Numbered from the stretch's first letter, positions 20,564 through 31,600 are shown. The stretch: DNA of 64,000 nucleotides from Nectonema munidae (GCA_030549495.1 JAUIRK010000889.1:1304501-1368500); one strand, 5' to 3'. The notes: a model not told the origin generated them from the letters alone. Program-made: numbers and translations.

Positions 20564-21647
20564 ACTTCTTCATTTTAAAACTTTTTATTTCTTTTCGTAT
20601 TTCTTTTCTAGCTTTGTTCATTGTACCAACTAAAGTCATCGAGTGTTTTTGAAGTTCTTCAGCTAAACTGAGAGAAGTAAAGAAATTATCAGTTGTGACA
20701 TTTCTTCCACTTTTATAGTATGGTTTTACAAGTTCTAGAACTACATATTCTGACAACCTTACGTCTTTAGGTCGAGCTTCGTCTTTACCTAAATATCGGA
20801 ATCCATTCAATAAATATTTAGACTGCACGTCTACCGCTAGCCACATTTTTTGCCCATACTTATCAGGTTTAGAAGGAATGAATTGTGTAAAAGGACAACG
20901 TGTTTTGCTAGGAAAAAGTTGTTCATCTACAGTAATATTAGGACCTGGATGAAACATCTTTTGGCAGTTTGAAATGAAACGATACCAAACATTTGATATA
21001 GCAGCAAATTTATCAGTTTTTATTCTTTCAGATCTTGTTGTTTTCTCATCAAAGCGTAGAAATCTTAATATTTCACAAAATCGATCTCTCGCCATCGTTT
21101 TTTTACAAAAAGGTAAACCCCAATCATCGGACCAAAGAGAATGTAAATCTATGTTTTTCGACATGGTAACTCCTCTAACATATAAAATTGTTATGAAGGC
21201 TTGAACTTCTGATAGTGAAAGTGTCCACGAAGAATCACCTAAAACACGTCTTGCTTCTCCTTCTGTGTACAATAATATTGATTTCAATATATATGCATCT
21301 ATAAAAAGCAACCAAGAGCTCAGGAAACTCCCCTTTATAACAGATCTTCTCGCAAAATTTGATGGACCAGAAGCCTGCTTTATAATATTTTTAGACTTTG
21401 TTTTTTTATTATAAATACTATTTTGAGTTTCCCAAACAGTTCCATCTGTTGATTTATATGTATTTTTTATAGTAAATTTCTTTCTTTTTTTCCCAAATAA
21501 TGAATTTCCAATATCGCTTGAATTACTACTTGAAGCAGTATTATTAGTAGTTATAGAACTGTCAGTTTCTTCAGAACTTACTTCTCCACTGGATTCAGAA
21601 AAAGATATGTTTGTAAATTTGACTAATTTTTTATTTTTATTGGCCAT
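20541..21647 (-). CDS. piggyBac transposase (family B), main part
   Basis: A cut-and-paste transposase targeting TTAA. The 368-residue frame has an acidic, Ser-rich N-terminus (EETDSS, about residues 20-55), then the DDE_Tnp_1_7 domain: LLYTEGEARRVLGD, the first catalytic Asp in TVDEQLFPSKTRCPF, KPDKYGQKMWLAVD, and the second Asp in NVTTDNFFTSLSLAEEL. The frame ends just after the second Asp block. A one-base frameshift near 20563 passes it to the next frame, which holds the remaining catalytic part. The copy is therefore young but probably dead as it stands. Confidence 0.88.
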   Translation of the reverse strand: MANKNKKLVKFTNISFSESSGEVSSEETDSSITTNNTASSSNSSDIGNSLFGKKRKKFTIKNTYKSTDGTVWETQNSIYNKKTKSKNIIKQASGPSNFARRSVIKGSFLSSWLLFIDAYILKSILLYTEGEARRVLGDSSWTLSLSEVQAFITILYVRGVTMSKNIDLHSLWSDDWGLPFCKKTMARDRFCEILRFLRFDEKTTRSERIKTDKFAAISNVWYRFISNCQKMFHPGPNITVDEQLFPSKTRCPFTQFIPSKPDKYGQKMWLAVDVQSKYLLNGFRYLGKDEARPKDVRLSEYVVLELVKPYYKSGRNVTTDNFFTSLSLAEELQKHSMTLVGTMNKARKEIRKEIKSFKMKKYEYYSEE

Positions 21648-22039
21648 TTTAATTTAGAGTTACTAAATAGTAGAAAAAAACTTTAAAAAATAGGTGTACA
21701 TTTTTTGAATAAAAAATCTATTTTTTTGTATATAAATTAATATGTTATGAATTGAAAAAAATATATTTTTTTCATCATTTATTAAACATCATTTTTCCTT
21801 TTTTAATAAGTTATTTCGAAAATTCAGAAAGTTTCAACTCAAAAAGTTTGAGTAAAGGTAAGTAATTTTTAAACTAAACATAAAAAAGGGTCAAAATGAC
21901 CCCTTCCGTCGTTCTAGTGTTAAATGGGTTAAGTAATGAGTACTATGAATAACATTATATGCTGTTATTAACAAAAAAATTTATCCAAACTTTCATAGAT
22001 ATTAAAAAAATAGTTTGGGTCCGTTAGACCCATGTTTAT

Positions 22040-25000
22040 CAATAACGTAATTGAAATATGTTTGCAAGTTGAGGGTTAAGGAAAAACTTTAATTTTTTCA
22101 AGTCAAGAAATTTTTTTTCACTAGCTGAATATTTTGACTAGCTATTCAGTTTAAAAAAAAAATTCGATTATCATGATGACCAAACGTACACTCTGTGGAA
22201 GACCGATTTTGGCTTTGAAATCTCTGCAGTTCCACTTTGTGTAATCAAACCCAAAGATTTTATGATGATTTACATCACAGGCATGCGTGGGTCAGGCCAC
22301 CCAGGCGATTTCGTGGGAGCCGCACATAAATCTTGCATGTGGATAATTTCTTTAAAGCTCACTACGGAGCGGGTTAAATATATTAGTAGTACGGAATTAT
22401 TATTCGCGGGTTACAATGTAAAATTGAGAGGGTACTTGCAGAATAATTCGTAGGTAATTTATGAGATATTCATTCATAACTCTAGCCAGATTTTATAAAG
22501 ATAAACATAAAATAGATATAACTGCATTATTTAGACACTCACACACACACAATGGACATCTTAATAAGCTTTAGATGCCAACGTCTCGCTGAAACTTTAT
22601 TTTATATGGTGTTAAAATGTGTTTTAAATCTAGGAATGCAATGTATAAGACAGTTGCGGTGTTTTAAATTTAAAGTGAGCAGCAGTTACAGGTGCAAAAT
22701 GATAAATATGGAGAAGTTGCGAGCAAATTTTTACAACCCGCGCATGGCTCTAATCTACACATGCAATCACCATTACTAAATAAGGATTCATCTTTTTTTA
22801 TAATAATTGAAAAAATTTCCAGGTTTTCTGTGGTGAGTCTATTCCTAGATTTGGATTTTGTATGATTCGTAGCAGAAAATATTTTCCACAGGTGCAGCAA
22901 ATGACCTTTGTAAACGATATAGCAAATTTTCTTATAGTCTTAAAAGAGTGATCTATTTCGATGTTTATGCATTCAATTAGAAAACGATTAATTCTACATT
23001 CTTCTTTTGAAGAGATCTTGAAATTTTTGTAATCTGTAAAATTTCTTTAAAATATTTTTAGAAGCAAAGCTTATTAATTTACAGATATAAATAATAAAAC
23101 AAAAGTAAACTTTAAAAGGTAGGTTTAATATATTTTTATACAAAAAAAATGTGAACAAATATCAATAATACTCAAATATAAAATATAGTTTCTCGCCTGA
23201 ATAGAGGAGCGAGAATTTTTCAAAAGTGGCGAGGCGTGGGTGAGGTATCTCGCCGTCAAACCTAAAGGGCGCACAACATTAAAATTTTAGTGAAGTAGCA
23301 AAATTTTCCTTCAATGCCTTAGTTTTTTTGTTTTTTTATTACTCCTAAAACGTCTTCAAAGATGCCATGTTTGATGTGATAAAGGCGTTAATGGCATCCT
23401 AGAGAAGGGGAAACTGAAAATAATCAATTAAAAGCTAAAACAATGTGCGTGCCAGACTCAAATGATTATTAGATTGGCAAGTAAGGGAGGAGTCCAAGAA
23501 TACCTGCTGTAAATTCTTTGCATAAAGATACCCCAATCAGGTGTTAAGAATTGGGCAAATGTCTAAGATGACTTCTTTTAGGCATGATACTTTTTTTATT
23601 ATAAACGAAAAGAAGATGCGACGAAAAAGGAAAAGAAATAAATTAGAAAAGTGTCTGCATGTAAAAATCATTAAGGATTCATGGAAAGAAGAAGGAGTTG
23701 AAGCAAAAATGAAATGCATCATCTTCAGAGAAGATATGGAAAGATTGGCGGCAGAAAGAAAGTAGAGGTCGAAGGAGTGAGTGCCATCTAAGGATTATAA
23801 TTCGGAGCACAAAATGAAGGCTAGGAAGATGCCGCGATATTGACAAGAGTGTCAGCTCCAAGAAGAAACTTTTCAGGCGTGGATCCAAGCGCGCATTCGT
23901 GGAAGCAGAGGATGTCTGTGATCAGCTGTTCGTTCTAAACAAAATCAGCATCCATGAGTTTCACAGAAGTGAGCGATTTGCAAACAAGGCATACACACAC
24001 TGTCACAAAGCACATAGTGAATGTGTATCAACTAATTTTAAGCCACAAAATTTGGATTTAATTTATTTTGGAATTCAATGTGTCCTTTTTTCGTAAATCA
24101 ATTCCTTGAAGTAAATTGATTTAAAAAAATCGAGGTTTTTATCTATAACTAAACTAAAAATGAACAATTAAACCTTTTTATTGAAATAGGGTGAGAGATA
24201 AAAGCAGTTTGATTGTGGAAGATTTTTCTGAGACACCTTTTTACATCACCCAGCAAACATCAACAGCAGTAGCTGAAGAAAACTTGCATTTATATCTTCC
24301 ATATTATTTTTTGCTGATGAAACCGTTCTACATTTTCATCACACATTGATAGGAAAATTTTTTAATGAGAATCAAGAAAATGAAGTTTGACTGACATATT
24401 GCATCCATTTTTTCCAAATCTATCACATTTCTAACTAAATATTTGACATTTGAAGCTCTATCTTTTCCTACAAAGTCATTATAACAATATTTATCTGGGG
24501 ATCAAGATGTCTTCTGTAATTTTAGCAGAGCTGGTAATCTTTGTCTAAATTTTACAAATGATTTGAAGCGGAAACAAAATAATTTTATCTGATGGAACAA
24601 CTCGAGAATTTAGGATACTATAGAATCCTATTATAAGTTTATCATGTTTTGGGCATGTTTAAATTTTGTAATGACTGTCTTTTACACGCGAGGCTCTTCC
24701 AAATGCATAAAACAAAAAAATTTGTATGAAAATCAACACAAGCTACCCATTGCTATTCATCGTAGTGAAAAGCATTCAAAATTGTTGAGATTGTTATAGA
24801 AATATGCAGTAATATAGCATTTACAGTAAAAGCTCTTTGTCTTTCAAATTGAAACATACTTAAATAAACTATCAATATGATTAAAGCAAGTCAACTTTTC
24901 AAAAATAGAATTTCTAGAATCTTTTTTTTCAAGTAATTTATTCTCTTTTAATCTTGGAGCTAAAATTGTCGGACTTTGTGGTTAATTTAAATCAATGTAT

Positions 25001-25140
25001 GCATATCTAGACAGCTCACAAATAATATACGTAAAATGTTATGGTAATGCAAATAACTCTGAAATTCTAATATAAATCATGCAAAGTCTGTTTCTATAGC
25101 AGACTTACTTCACATGTAACTTGAGCCAATGGCGATTTTT
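22040..25140. other. Mostly unassigned DNA
   Basis: No recognised gene. One stretch at 23815-24000 (+) has coding-like composition (EIDKSVSSKKKLFRRGSKRA, then VEAEDVCDQLF) but no identified family and no splice support. The region from 23190 to 23280 is unusually GC-rich (GGCGAGGCGTGGG) without a visible function. Confidence 0.4.
23815..24000 (+). pseudogene. Unidentified coding-like remnant
   Basis: The plus-strand frame CRDIDKSVSSKKKLFRRGSK, then RAFVEAEDVCDQLFVLNKIS and FHRSERFANKAYTHCHKAH, has higher GC than its surroundings and good third-position bias. No start codon, splice signals or known domain. It could be an exon or a transposon relic. Confidence 0.3.
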
Positions 25141-25143
25141 TTA

Positions 25144-25580
25144 GAATCTTGGAAAACTTTCGAGTCAAAACCGAAGGCAAAAATGTTGGAAGTCGATGAG
25201 TCATAAAAATTTACTGTTAACGACAAAAATATGTGCGATATCCTCGATAAGACGTTTTAGTCCAGCACCACGAAACAAGATGTCAAAAACTGAAGGAGGA
25301 ACAAAATCAATCAATCATTCGATTCGCTAAACTAGTGTGACACATCTGTATCTCAAAAAATGAAATGATCTGCATTAACCCATTTAAGACCAAGCAAAGC
25401 AGACGATATCTAAAAAAACGCAGACGATTTATATTCAAAGTCGAAAGCCAAAAGTTGAAAGTGGTGAAGAAAGTGAGCCAAGAATGTGAAATCCTCGGCA
25501 CGACTCTAGGTTCCAGAACCACGAAACCATTGAAAGTCGTAAATGGAAGTTAAATACGATCATGCGATTCGCTAAACTAG
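25144..25580. repeat. Imperfect tandem duplication with a MITE end in it
   Basis: Two diverged blocks (25144-25336 and 25438-25582) each end in CGATTCGCTAAACTAGT and share CACGAAAC and an AGTC-rich start. Between them is the 5' half of a subfamily A MITE beginning TTAACCCATTTAAGACCAAG (25375). The second block ends with GTCGTAAATGGAAGTTAA, which resembles the right end of that MITE, so the MITE may have taken up the block. Confidence 0.5.
25375..25553 (+). mobile_element. TTAA MITE, subfamily A, with foreign middle
   Basis: The left 65 bases match subfamily A (GCAGACGATATCTAAAAAAA, CGCAGACGATTTATATTC). The right end GTCGTAAATGG-GTTAA is almost canonical with TTAA at 25550. Between them about 95 bases are unrelated to the family. 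This is either capture by abortive gap repair or a chance resemblance of the right end. Confidence 0.55.
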
Positions 25581-25789
25581 TTTTCGCCCACAATTAAAAT
25601 CTTTGCAATATGTAAAAATATAAAGATATTAGGGTCTTTCATTTTTTTGTAAAGTGCAATAGTTTATCAACACAGGTTTGTCTTTTAAACTTTTCTATAA
25701 AAAGTGCTCGATGCAAAATCAGACCACGTTAACAAGTCGAACACTTTTGAATGATATGTTGATGTTTTTTCAGATGATGTCTTTCACAC

Positions 25790-26010
25790 GAAGCAAGAGC
25801 CTTCCTTCTCTGCTTCCTCGACTACCCACAACGTGGAATACGTTTTGCAAGATTACAAACTCGTGGCCCACCGTCCAAGACCTGCAGGTCACCAATGATG
25901 AGGCAGAGAGGGGAGTAGCACTGATACAAAGACTTCAAGCCCGAATCGAAGACGAGCAGCAGAAGTATTCAAAGCCTGGAATGACCGCTAAATACCCATC
26001 TGCTCCTTGA
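25790..26010 (+). pseudogene. 3' fragment of an unclassified element (NDEAERGVALIQ)
   Basis: The frame ends WPTVQDLQVTNDEAERGVAL, IQRLQARIEDEQQKYS. NDxAERGVALIQ followed by a Gln/Asp-rich segment is a recurrent C-terminal motif of uncharacterised, high-copy proteins in arthropod genomes. AATAAA lies about 20 bases after the stop (26032). No start or other domains survive. Confidence 0.5.
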
Positions 26011-26019
26011 GCCCAACGT

Positions 26020-27830
26020 AAATTTCAGCTCAATAAACGTTCGTTGCAATTTTTTGTCTTCTCCTTCATTTAATTTTTTCGAAGTTTCACTTAAAATGTG
26101 GAATCTTGTGAAACTGTGCGACCACTATTGACGAATCGAGCCAAATATTTGCATAAAATATTTAGTGGTCATAAGAAAAAAGGGGACACCCGATCTGATA
26201 ACTTTCAAAACATTTCATTTTTTACCACCACGAGTGAAACACTCTAACACATATAAGTATGAATTTTTATATTAGTTACTTTGTTCATATAAAAATATTT
26301 TTTTATAAAAAAGTGTTCATTTGTGAACACTCAATTTCGTAAAACTCTAACGGAAGTAACAATGAATAAGTGAACAACCTTATTCATGACAAGCACCAAC
26401 TGGTAATACTGGTTGAATGCGTACGCTGCTACATATCGCTAAACAATTGCTTGCATCTTTACAGGACATTTAGGTTTGTTTTAAATGTAGGCGTCTTTTT
26501 CTAGCAAACTCTCCACTTTCATTGTGATGAAAATAGATGTTAGTGTATGTGTGTGTTTGTGGGAGAAGATATTTGTGATTTCATTTACCATATAGAACCA
26601 GATATAATACGCCCGTTTATAAGGACCGCGTCACGCGAAAATTCTAACACAAACAAATGGGACACAGAAGTATAGGTATTGATTTGTCGCTCTTTTAATC
26701 TCTATTTTAAGAGTGACAAATTATGTCACTGTTTTGATTTGTCACTCTAATGAACATCTCCCGAAAAATGAGTTTGTGAGAAATAATCAAGAGATATAAT
26801 AACTTTTTGATTTTATGTTCTTGATTATAAGATTATTATAGAAAAAAGCACATTTTTTATAAATGGATATTTTGTACGGTAAAGCATACTCACTTCAAAC
26901 GAATACACTCGCACCACCTTCCCAGAAACGATTGGGAGAATTTCTTATTAAAAGCTACTGCATAGTGCATGCATTCTACAACGCCTGCAAGGTCATTAAA
27001 TATGAGAGGCGTTGCAAAAACATCTCAGAGAATCATAAAAAAAAGGTCAGTGGCCTAATCAATAGGAAATGTGCTTGTAAAATGAAATCATGTTTTGCGC
27101 TATAAGCACAGTAGCAAAAGTTGGTGAGCTTGCATTGATTTTATCATAAAAAAGTTCGGTGGAAGGAAAGATCAAACATGATACAACTGCATTTTGCATT
27201 TAACGTAAATAGGCTGCCCGAACTCGTAAGTAGAGAAGAAAAAGCCATAAAATCTGAGTTAGACACGATGAATTTTATCTTTTTTTGTTTTTTTTAAAGA
27301 AGTGCTGCTGAAAGAAATGGAATGTCTTTCTCCCTTCCTCGTTCAAAGTTATGAAATGAAAATGGGAAAAGACAAAAATCTTTAGTTAGTGGAAACCACA
27401 AACATTTTTCAAAGTCTCCGCCTATTCTAGTAAACTATTGTGTGCCTGTCTATCTTCTCCCTCTTAAATCTATGTCATTTTGTTCATTTTTTAAATACTT
27501 TTTTCACCAATTGTACTTCATGATTCTGAGATAGCCATATCAATGGCATTAGTTCTTGAAACAACATGAAAAATATATTGCTAAAATGCATTACAAGAAA
27601 TACTCATTTTGATTGGCCTACACCATTGTTTCTATACGACCAAAGCGACCCATGATATCTATGGACCAGATCGGACTGAGCTACAGAAATTAAAGATTGG
27701 GCATCAGACCGTAAACAGGTCTAGCTATGATACATACGTTTCCAATGCAAGATACCATTGTCTTCTTATACTACGCATACTGTTGAGTGTAACATATCCT
27801 TTTTGTGAAAGTAATAATGAGTGTGTCCAC
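26020..27830. other. Unassigned DNA
   Basis: No recognised gene or repeat. The ORFs at 26863-27105 and 27609-27881 (+) have no domain I recognise. Confidence 0.4.
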
Positions 27831-27835
27831 TTTAA

Positions 27836-28433
27836 GGTATTTTTTTCATTCCCCGGGGAACGAGGACCTCGTAATTTTTGAAAATTTCCCCGGGGAAGAA
27901 AAAGCGATTTTTTTTACAGTAAAAACTGTTCAGAAAAGAAAATTTAAAAGTCTCATATAAGATTTTTATTGAAAAAAATTTAAATGCATAAAAGATTTAT
28001 GTTTTAAAAAAATATCTAAGAAAAATTAGAGCGTTCAAAGTTTCATCATTCAACTGGGTTCTTATTTTTGTAGAAAAATAACCCATTGGCGAAAACACTC
28101 TTTCGGCATCCACAGAAGTTGGTTTTATGCTCTTTAAATTTTTGAATAAAGTTTCTAAAACTTCGGGCCTCCTATTTGTTTCTAAATAAAGGTCAAATGT
28201 TTTTTTCATTATTTCCTCTATGCTTGAAATCTTGCTTTTAGATCCACGTTCTTCATTTTCATTAATCTTCAGAAATTCGTCCAATTCCTCCTTCACGCTT
28301 TTCTTCTCTGTTTTTTGGTTGCTAACGATTAATCTTTCATCTTTCTTCTCCGTTACTTCGATATTTTTGTCGTCGGATTCGACAAAAAAATTTTCAAAAA
28401 TTCCCCGAGGAAATTTTCCCGATGAATACATAC
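27836..28433 (-). mobile_element. Short hAT transposon with C-terminal dimerisation domain
   Basis: The ends AGGTATTTTTTTCATTCCCC (left) and, inverted, AGGTATGTATTCATCGGGAA (right) are similar. The minus-strand frame starts in the right terminal repeat and ends with PTSVDAERVFSPMGYFSTKI, then LNDETLNALIFLRYFF, the hAT dimerisation helix region. Only this C-terminal third (144 residues) remains, so the copy is internally deleted and inactive alone. No matching 8-bp duplication was found. Confidence 0.7.
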
Positions 28434-28687
28434 CTATCTAGAGTATCATCATTTCATAAAACCTATCTTTTAATCATGCCACTTGCTTTTCTAACAGTTC
28501 GTTGTAAAGAAGTGTTCTAACAGCTTTTTTCCGGTTTGACCAAGTGGGATTCGCAATTAGCGGGTTCGTTGTAGATGTATGCTGTGCACATTAGGGGAAT
28601 CAATACCTTGAAACCTAGTCCGTGCTACGTAGCATCCGAGTGTTAGCTCTAAGCAATTTTGCATTAACACAATTCCACTGTATAAAC

Positions 28688-29134
28688 CAGTGGTTCCCAA
28701 CCGGGGTCCATGGAAGAATTTCAAGGGGTCCATGGAAATTCTACTTCAAACTACTTATGCTGAATCTCCTTTAATATACTTCTATTTTCTAAATCAATAT
28801 AAATATATATATTTAGAGCTTTTTTAAATAAATATTTTCTTCCCTTTTTTAAAGTTTCATATTTTCAATGTTTATATATCCTTTTTATTAGTTACAATAT
28901 TTTTGAAAAATTTATATTTTAATTGGAAAAAAATTTTATTCACATTTTATGTCAGACTTTACGATTTCTCTGATTTCATATGAATAAGCATACGAATTAA
29001 TAAGATGACTACAATCATCTTTGCATAAAAATCTTTGATTAATTTTGTTGGCTCAAACTATTCAGTTGTAGGGGTCCACAGGTAAAAAGTGACTGAAAAG
29101 GAGGGAACGGGTTAAAAAAGGTTGGGAAACACTG
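28688..29134. mobile_element. hAT-type MITE with perfect 8-bp target duplication
   Basis: A 447-bp element beginning CAGTGGTTCCCAACCGGGG and ending AAAAAGGTTGGGAAACACTG. It is flanked by the identical 8-mer GTATAAAC at 28680-28687 and 29135-29142. An 8-bp duplication with CAGTG ends is diagnostic of hAT. No coding capacity. Confidence 0.92.
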
Positions 29135-29233
29135 GTATAAACAATATTGTGAATAAAACAAATGGAAAAACTTTTTTAAAAGTAAAATGTATCCTAAATC
29201 ATGAAAATATATTTGTTAGATAATGAAGCTTAC

Positions 29234-29404
29234 CAAAGTCCAATGATTCTTTCAACGGGAAAAGAAGAAGCGGAAAAAAGGGCATTCAAGAAGCCACGCT
29301 GGAAGGCAGAAACGCTGATTCTGTGCTGGAACTCATCTTGATCCACCGGGTTTGAGCTCAGATCGCACTCATTGGCACTACGCAAATCAATATTCAAGAC
29401 GATT
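29234..29404 (-). CDS. Tudor-gene candidate exon (3'-most found)
   Basis: The acceptor CTCAATTTCAG starts the exon in phase 2. It encodes IVLNIDLRSANECDLSSNPV, DQDEFQHRISVSAFQRG and FLNALFSASSFPVERIIGL, ending at GACTTTG|GTAAGC in phase 2. The phase fits the donor of 32224-32555. I do not recognise the domain. No following exon was found, so the gene's end is missing. Confidence 0.65.
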
Positions 29405-30194
29405 CTGAAATTGAGACAAATGGAAGATTATTAGTTTTTGTTCAAGATTCCAAGAGATATCATCCCTAAGGTTTGTTGAACACGGCCTATGTTGAATTTC
29501 ACAATTTTATAAAGGATTAATTCAGGCCTGGCCAACTCAATCAGATTGCGCGTCACGTTATTCACAGTAAAATGAGAGATATATGCAGAGTTTAGATACT
29601 TTCTATTATGAAATATGCGCAAATTGATCCAAATGTATAAGCTAACATTTTATTTGGAATGCATGTTTATTTTACATGAATAAGAATAAAATTTATTATA
29701 GAGTAGATGTAGAACTCCGAGTATCGGAACGATAAGAGAAACATTGTATTTATATGCAAATTGTCAGTCTTGAACTTTAAGTTAAAAAATAGAATTGAGT
29801 ATAAAATAAGTAAGATTTTATTTGGGAAAAATAATTTTATCGATAAAATTTAATAGCAGTATCGTGGAGATATTTGGAGCTAGAATCAGAGTTGGAGGCA
29901 AAATATCTAAATCGGACTTGAAAAAATCCGGCCTGAATACTTAAAAAATTATTAAATTTAAAGCCAACTTTTCACATCCCAATTCGATTAAAGACCACTT
30001 TATATGCCTACAAAAATTAGACGATTTTTCCATCATTTAAATCCTAAAATTTTAAAACATAAAAATCGGGCTCAACTTCTCTTCTCTCTCTCTCTCTCCA
30101 AAATCTCCAACTCCATGGGCTCCTGACGCACCAACTCAGATTAGAACACTCGAAAATTCAGATGCTAAGGTTTCAGAATAATGCGCTTCTAGAG

Positions 30195-31600
30195 CAGTGA
30201 TTCCCAACCTTTTTTATCCCACGAACCCTTTACACCAAAATATTTATCATTCGGCCCCCTCACGATAAAACTTACATTCTATCAAAGTTTCGAAAAGGAA
30301 GTTACATTCATTTTTGCCGTTAAACTTCTTTAAAAGCAGTAGATAAAATAATTTGCAGAAAATTCAGCAGTATTTGTCAAAGTTTAACCTCTTGGTCAAG
30401 CCTATCAATAATCACCAAAAAGAGACCTCTTTCTTATAGCGCATAAAGAAAAAGACGAATTTTAAAAATAAAGAAATTGATGTTTCGGCCCATAATGATT
30501 ACAGACTCTACTTATCAAAAAATTAATGATCATTAATTTTTTTTGTTAAATTTTTTTTATATATACAGGGTGTCCACAAAGTCTTTAGACAATTTAAAAA
30601 ATATGTTTAAATAATATCAAGTAAATAGTCAATCCAAAGTAATCAAATTAAATGAATCAATAAGTTAGTGATGATTTATATTTCTGTATGAGCCCCATTT
30701 GTAGAACGAAGGACATCTAAACGATATTCTATTTCAGTTCACATTCTTCTTAACATTTTTTTTATCAATTGTCTCCACAGCGGCAGTTATTCTTTCTTTA
30801 AGATCACTATGTCCTTTACTTTGGTGCGATACACAATATCTTTCAAGTAGCCTCAAAAGAAAAAATTCGGTGAACGAGGGGCCAAGGTATCGGAGACACC
30901 AAGCCATCTCTTCCAACCCAGGGTGCGGAGAATTTTTTATCCAAAAATTCACGAATTTCTATTCCCCAATAAGACGGCGCTCCATCTTGCTGGAATTCTT
31001 CTAAGTATGGTGTTACATATTCGGTTAGAGTATCAAGGTAAATATTTGCTGTTATTGTTTTTTCCTCAAAGAAAAATGGTCCAATAACTTTGTTACACAA
31101 AAGTCCACACCACACGTTAACCTTTGGGCACGTTCATGTTCTCTAATAACGTGTGCGTCTTCACTTCCCCAAATTCTGTCATTATGTTTGGTAAGCTTTC
31201 CAGGCACATGAAAAGTTGCTTCATCGCTAAAGCAAATGAGGTTGAGAAAGTCACAATTCTCTTCGAACAATAGGAATAGAAATTTTAAGACATAAACCAG
31301 AGGACAGAATTTTTAGCGTAAAGGATTATTATGATTATATATCTTTTCTTTGAACAGAAAAATTTTCATATAAAATGCAAAGTTTACATTAAATTTTAAA
31401 AGCTTGCAACTCTACCAAACTTCTTTCTTATACGTATGAATCTGTTTGAGACATAAATATTAAAAAACTATCGGTAGCTTGTATAAAATAAATTATTGCA
31501 CTGAGAAAAATTGTTCAGTGATAGCTTACTAGGGGTTCCTGTAAATGGATTCATAAATAAGGGTGGGAGGTTCATACCGATAAAAAAAAGGTTGAGAACT
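30195..31600. mobile_element. Possible hAT element enclosing a mariner copy
   Basis: The left end CAGTGATTCCCAACCTTTTT resembles the inverted right end (reverse complement AGGAGTTCTCAACCTTTTTT). The mariner at 30566 lies inside. Target duplications are not clear, so the pairing is tentative. Confidence 0.4.
30566..31280 (-). mobile_element. mariner/Tc1-type transposon, 5'-truncated
   Basis: One terminal repeat, CAGGGTGTCCACAAAGTCTT, at 30566 follows a TA. The minus-strand transposase is in three overlapping frames: FSDEATFHVPGKLTKHNDRI (first Asp), REHERA, VWCG-like MWCGLLCNKVIGPFFFEEKT, FQQDGAPSYWGIEIREFLDK (second Asp), PRSPNFFF-like remains of the SPDL-P block, and a C-terminal AHTEI-like end. 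It has at least two frameshifts and lacks the N-terminal DNA-binding part and the other terminal repeat. Confidence 0.8.

Larger units (their letters stand above)
19873..21923 (-). mobile_element. Inner piggyBac-type transposon (family B)
   Basis: On the minus strand the terminus reads TTAA + CACTAGAACGACGGAAGG, followed by the short palindrome GGGGTCATTTTGACCC, which ends the element at 21919/21923. Transposase follows from 21647 down to about 19968. The distal end was not recognised; it should lie close to 19873, where family A coding stops. Next to its outer TTAA is ATGGGTTAA, like the end of a subfamily A MITE. Confidence 0.7.
19166..22034 (+). mobile_element. Outer piggyBac-type transposon (family A), interrupted
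   Basis: The left end, TTAA + CATGGGTCTTTTAGACCC, is mirrored at the right by GGGTCCGTTAGACCCATG + TTTA (a mutated TTAA at 22035). A plus-strand transposase start lies at 19424-19870. The span of 2.87 kb would suit an autonomous piggyBac, but about 2 kb of it is a second, oppositely oriented piggyBac, so the original element was shorter or lost sequence. The palindromic GGGTCTnnnAGACCC motif also occurs internally at 19356. The pairing of ends is inferred from their similarity. Confidence 0.6.

Noticed and set aside
30566-31280. Host SETMAR-like gene
   Set aside because: Only the mariner transposase part is present, frameshifted, with its terminal repeat adjacent; no SET domain.
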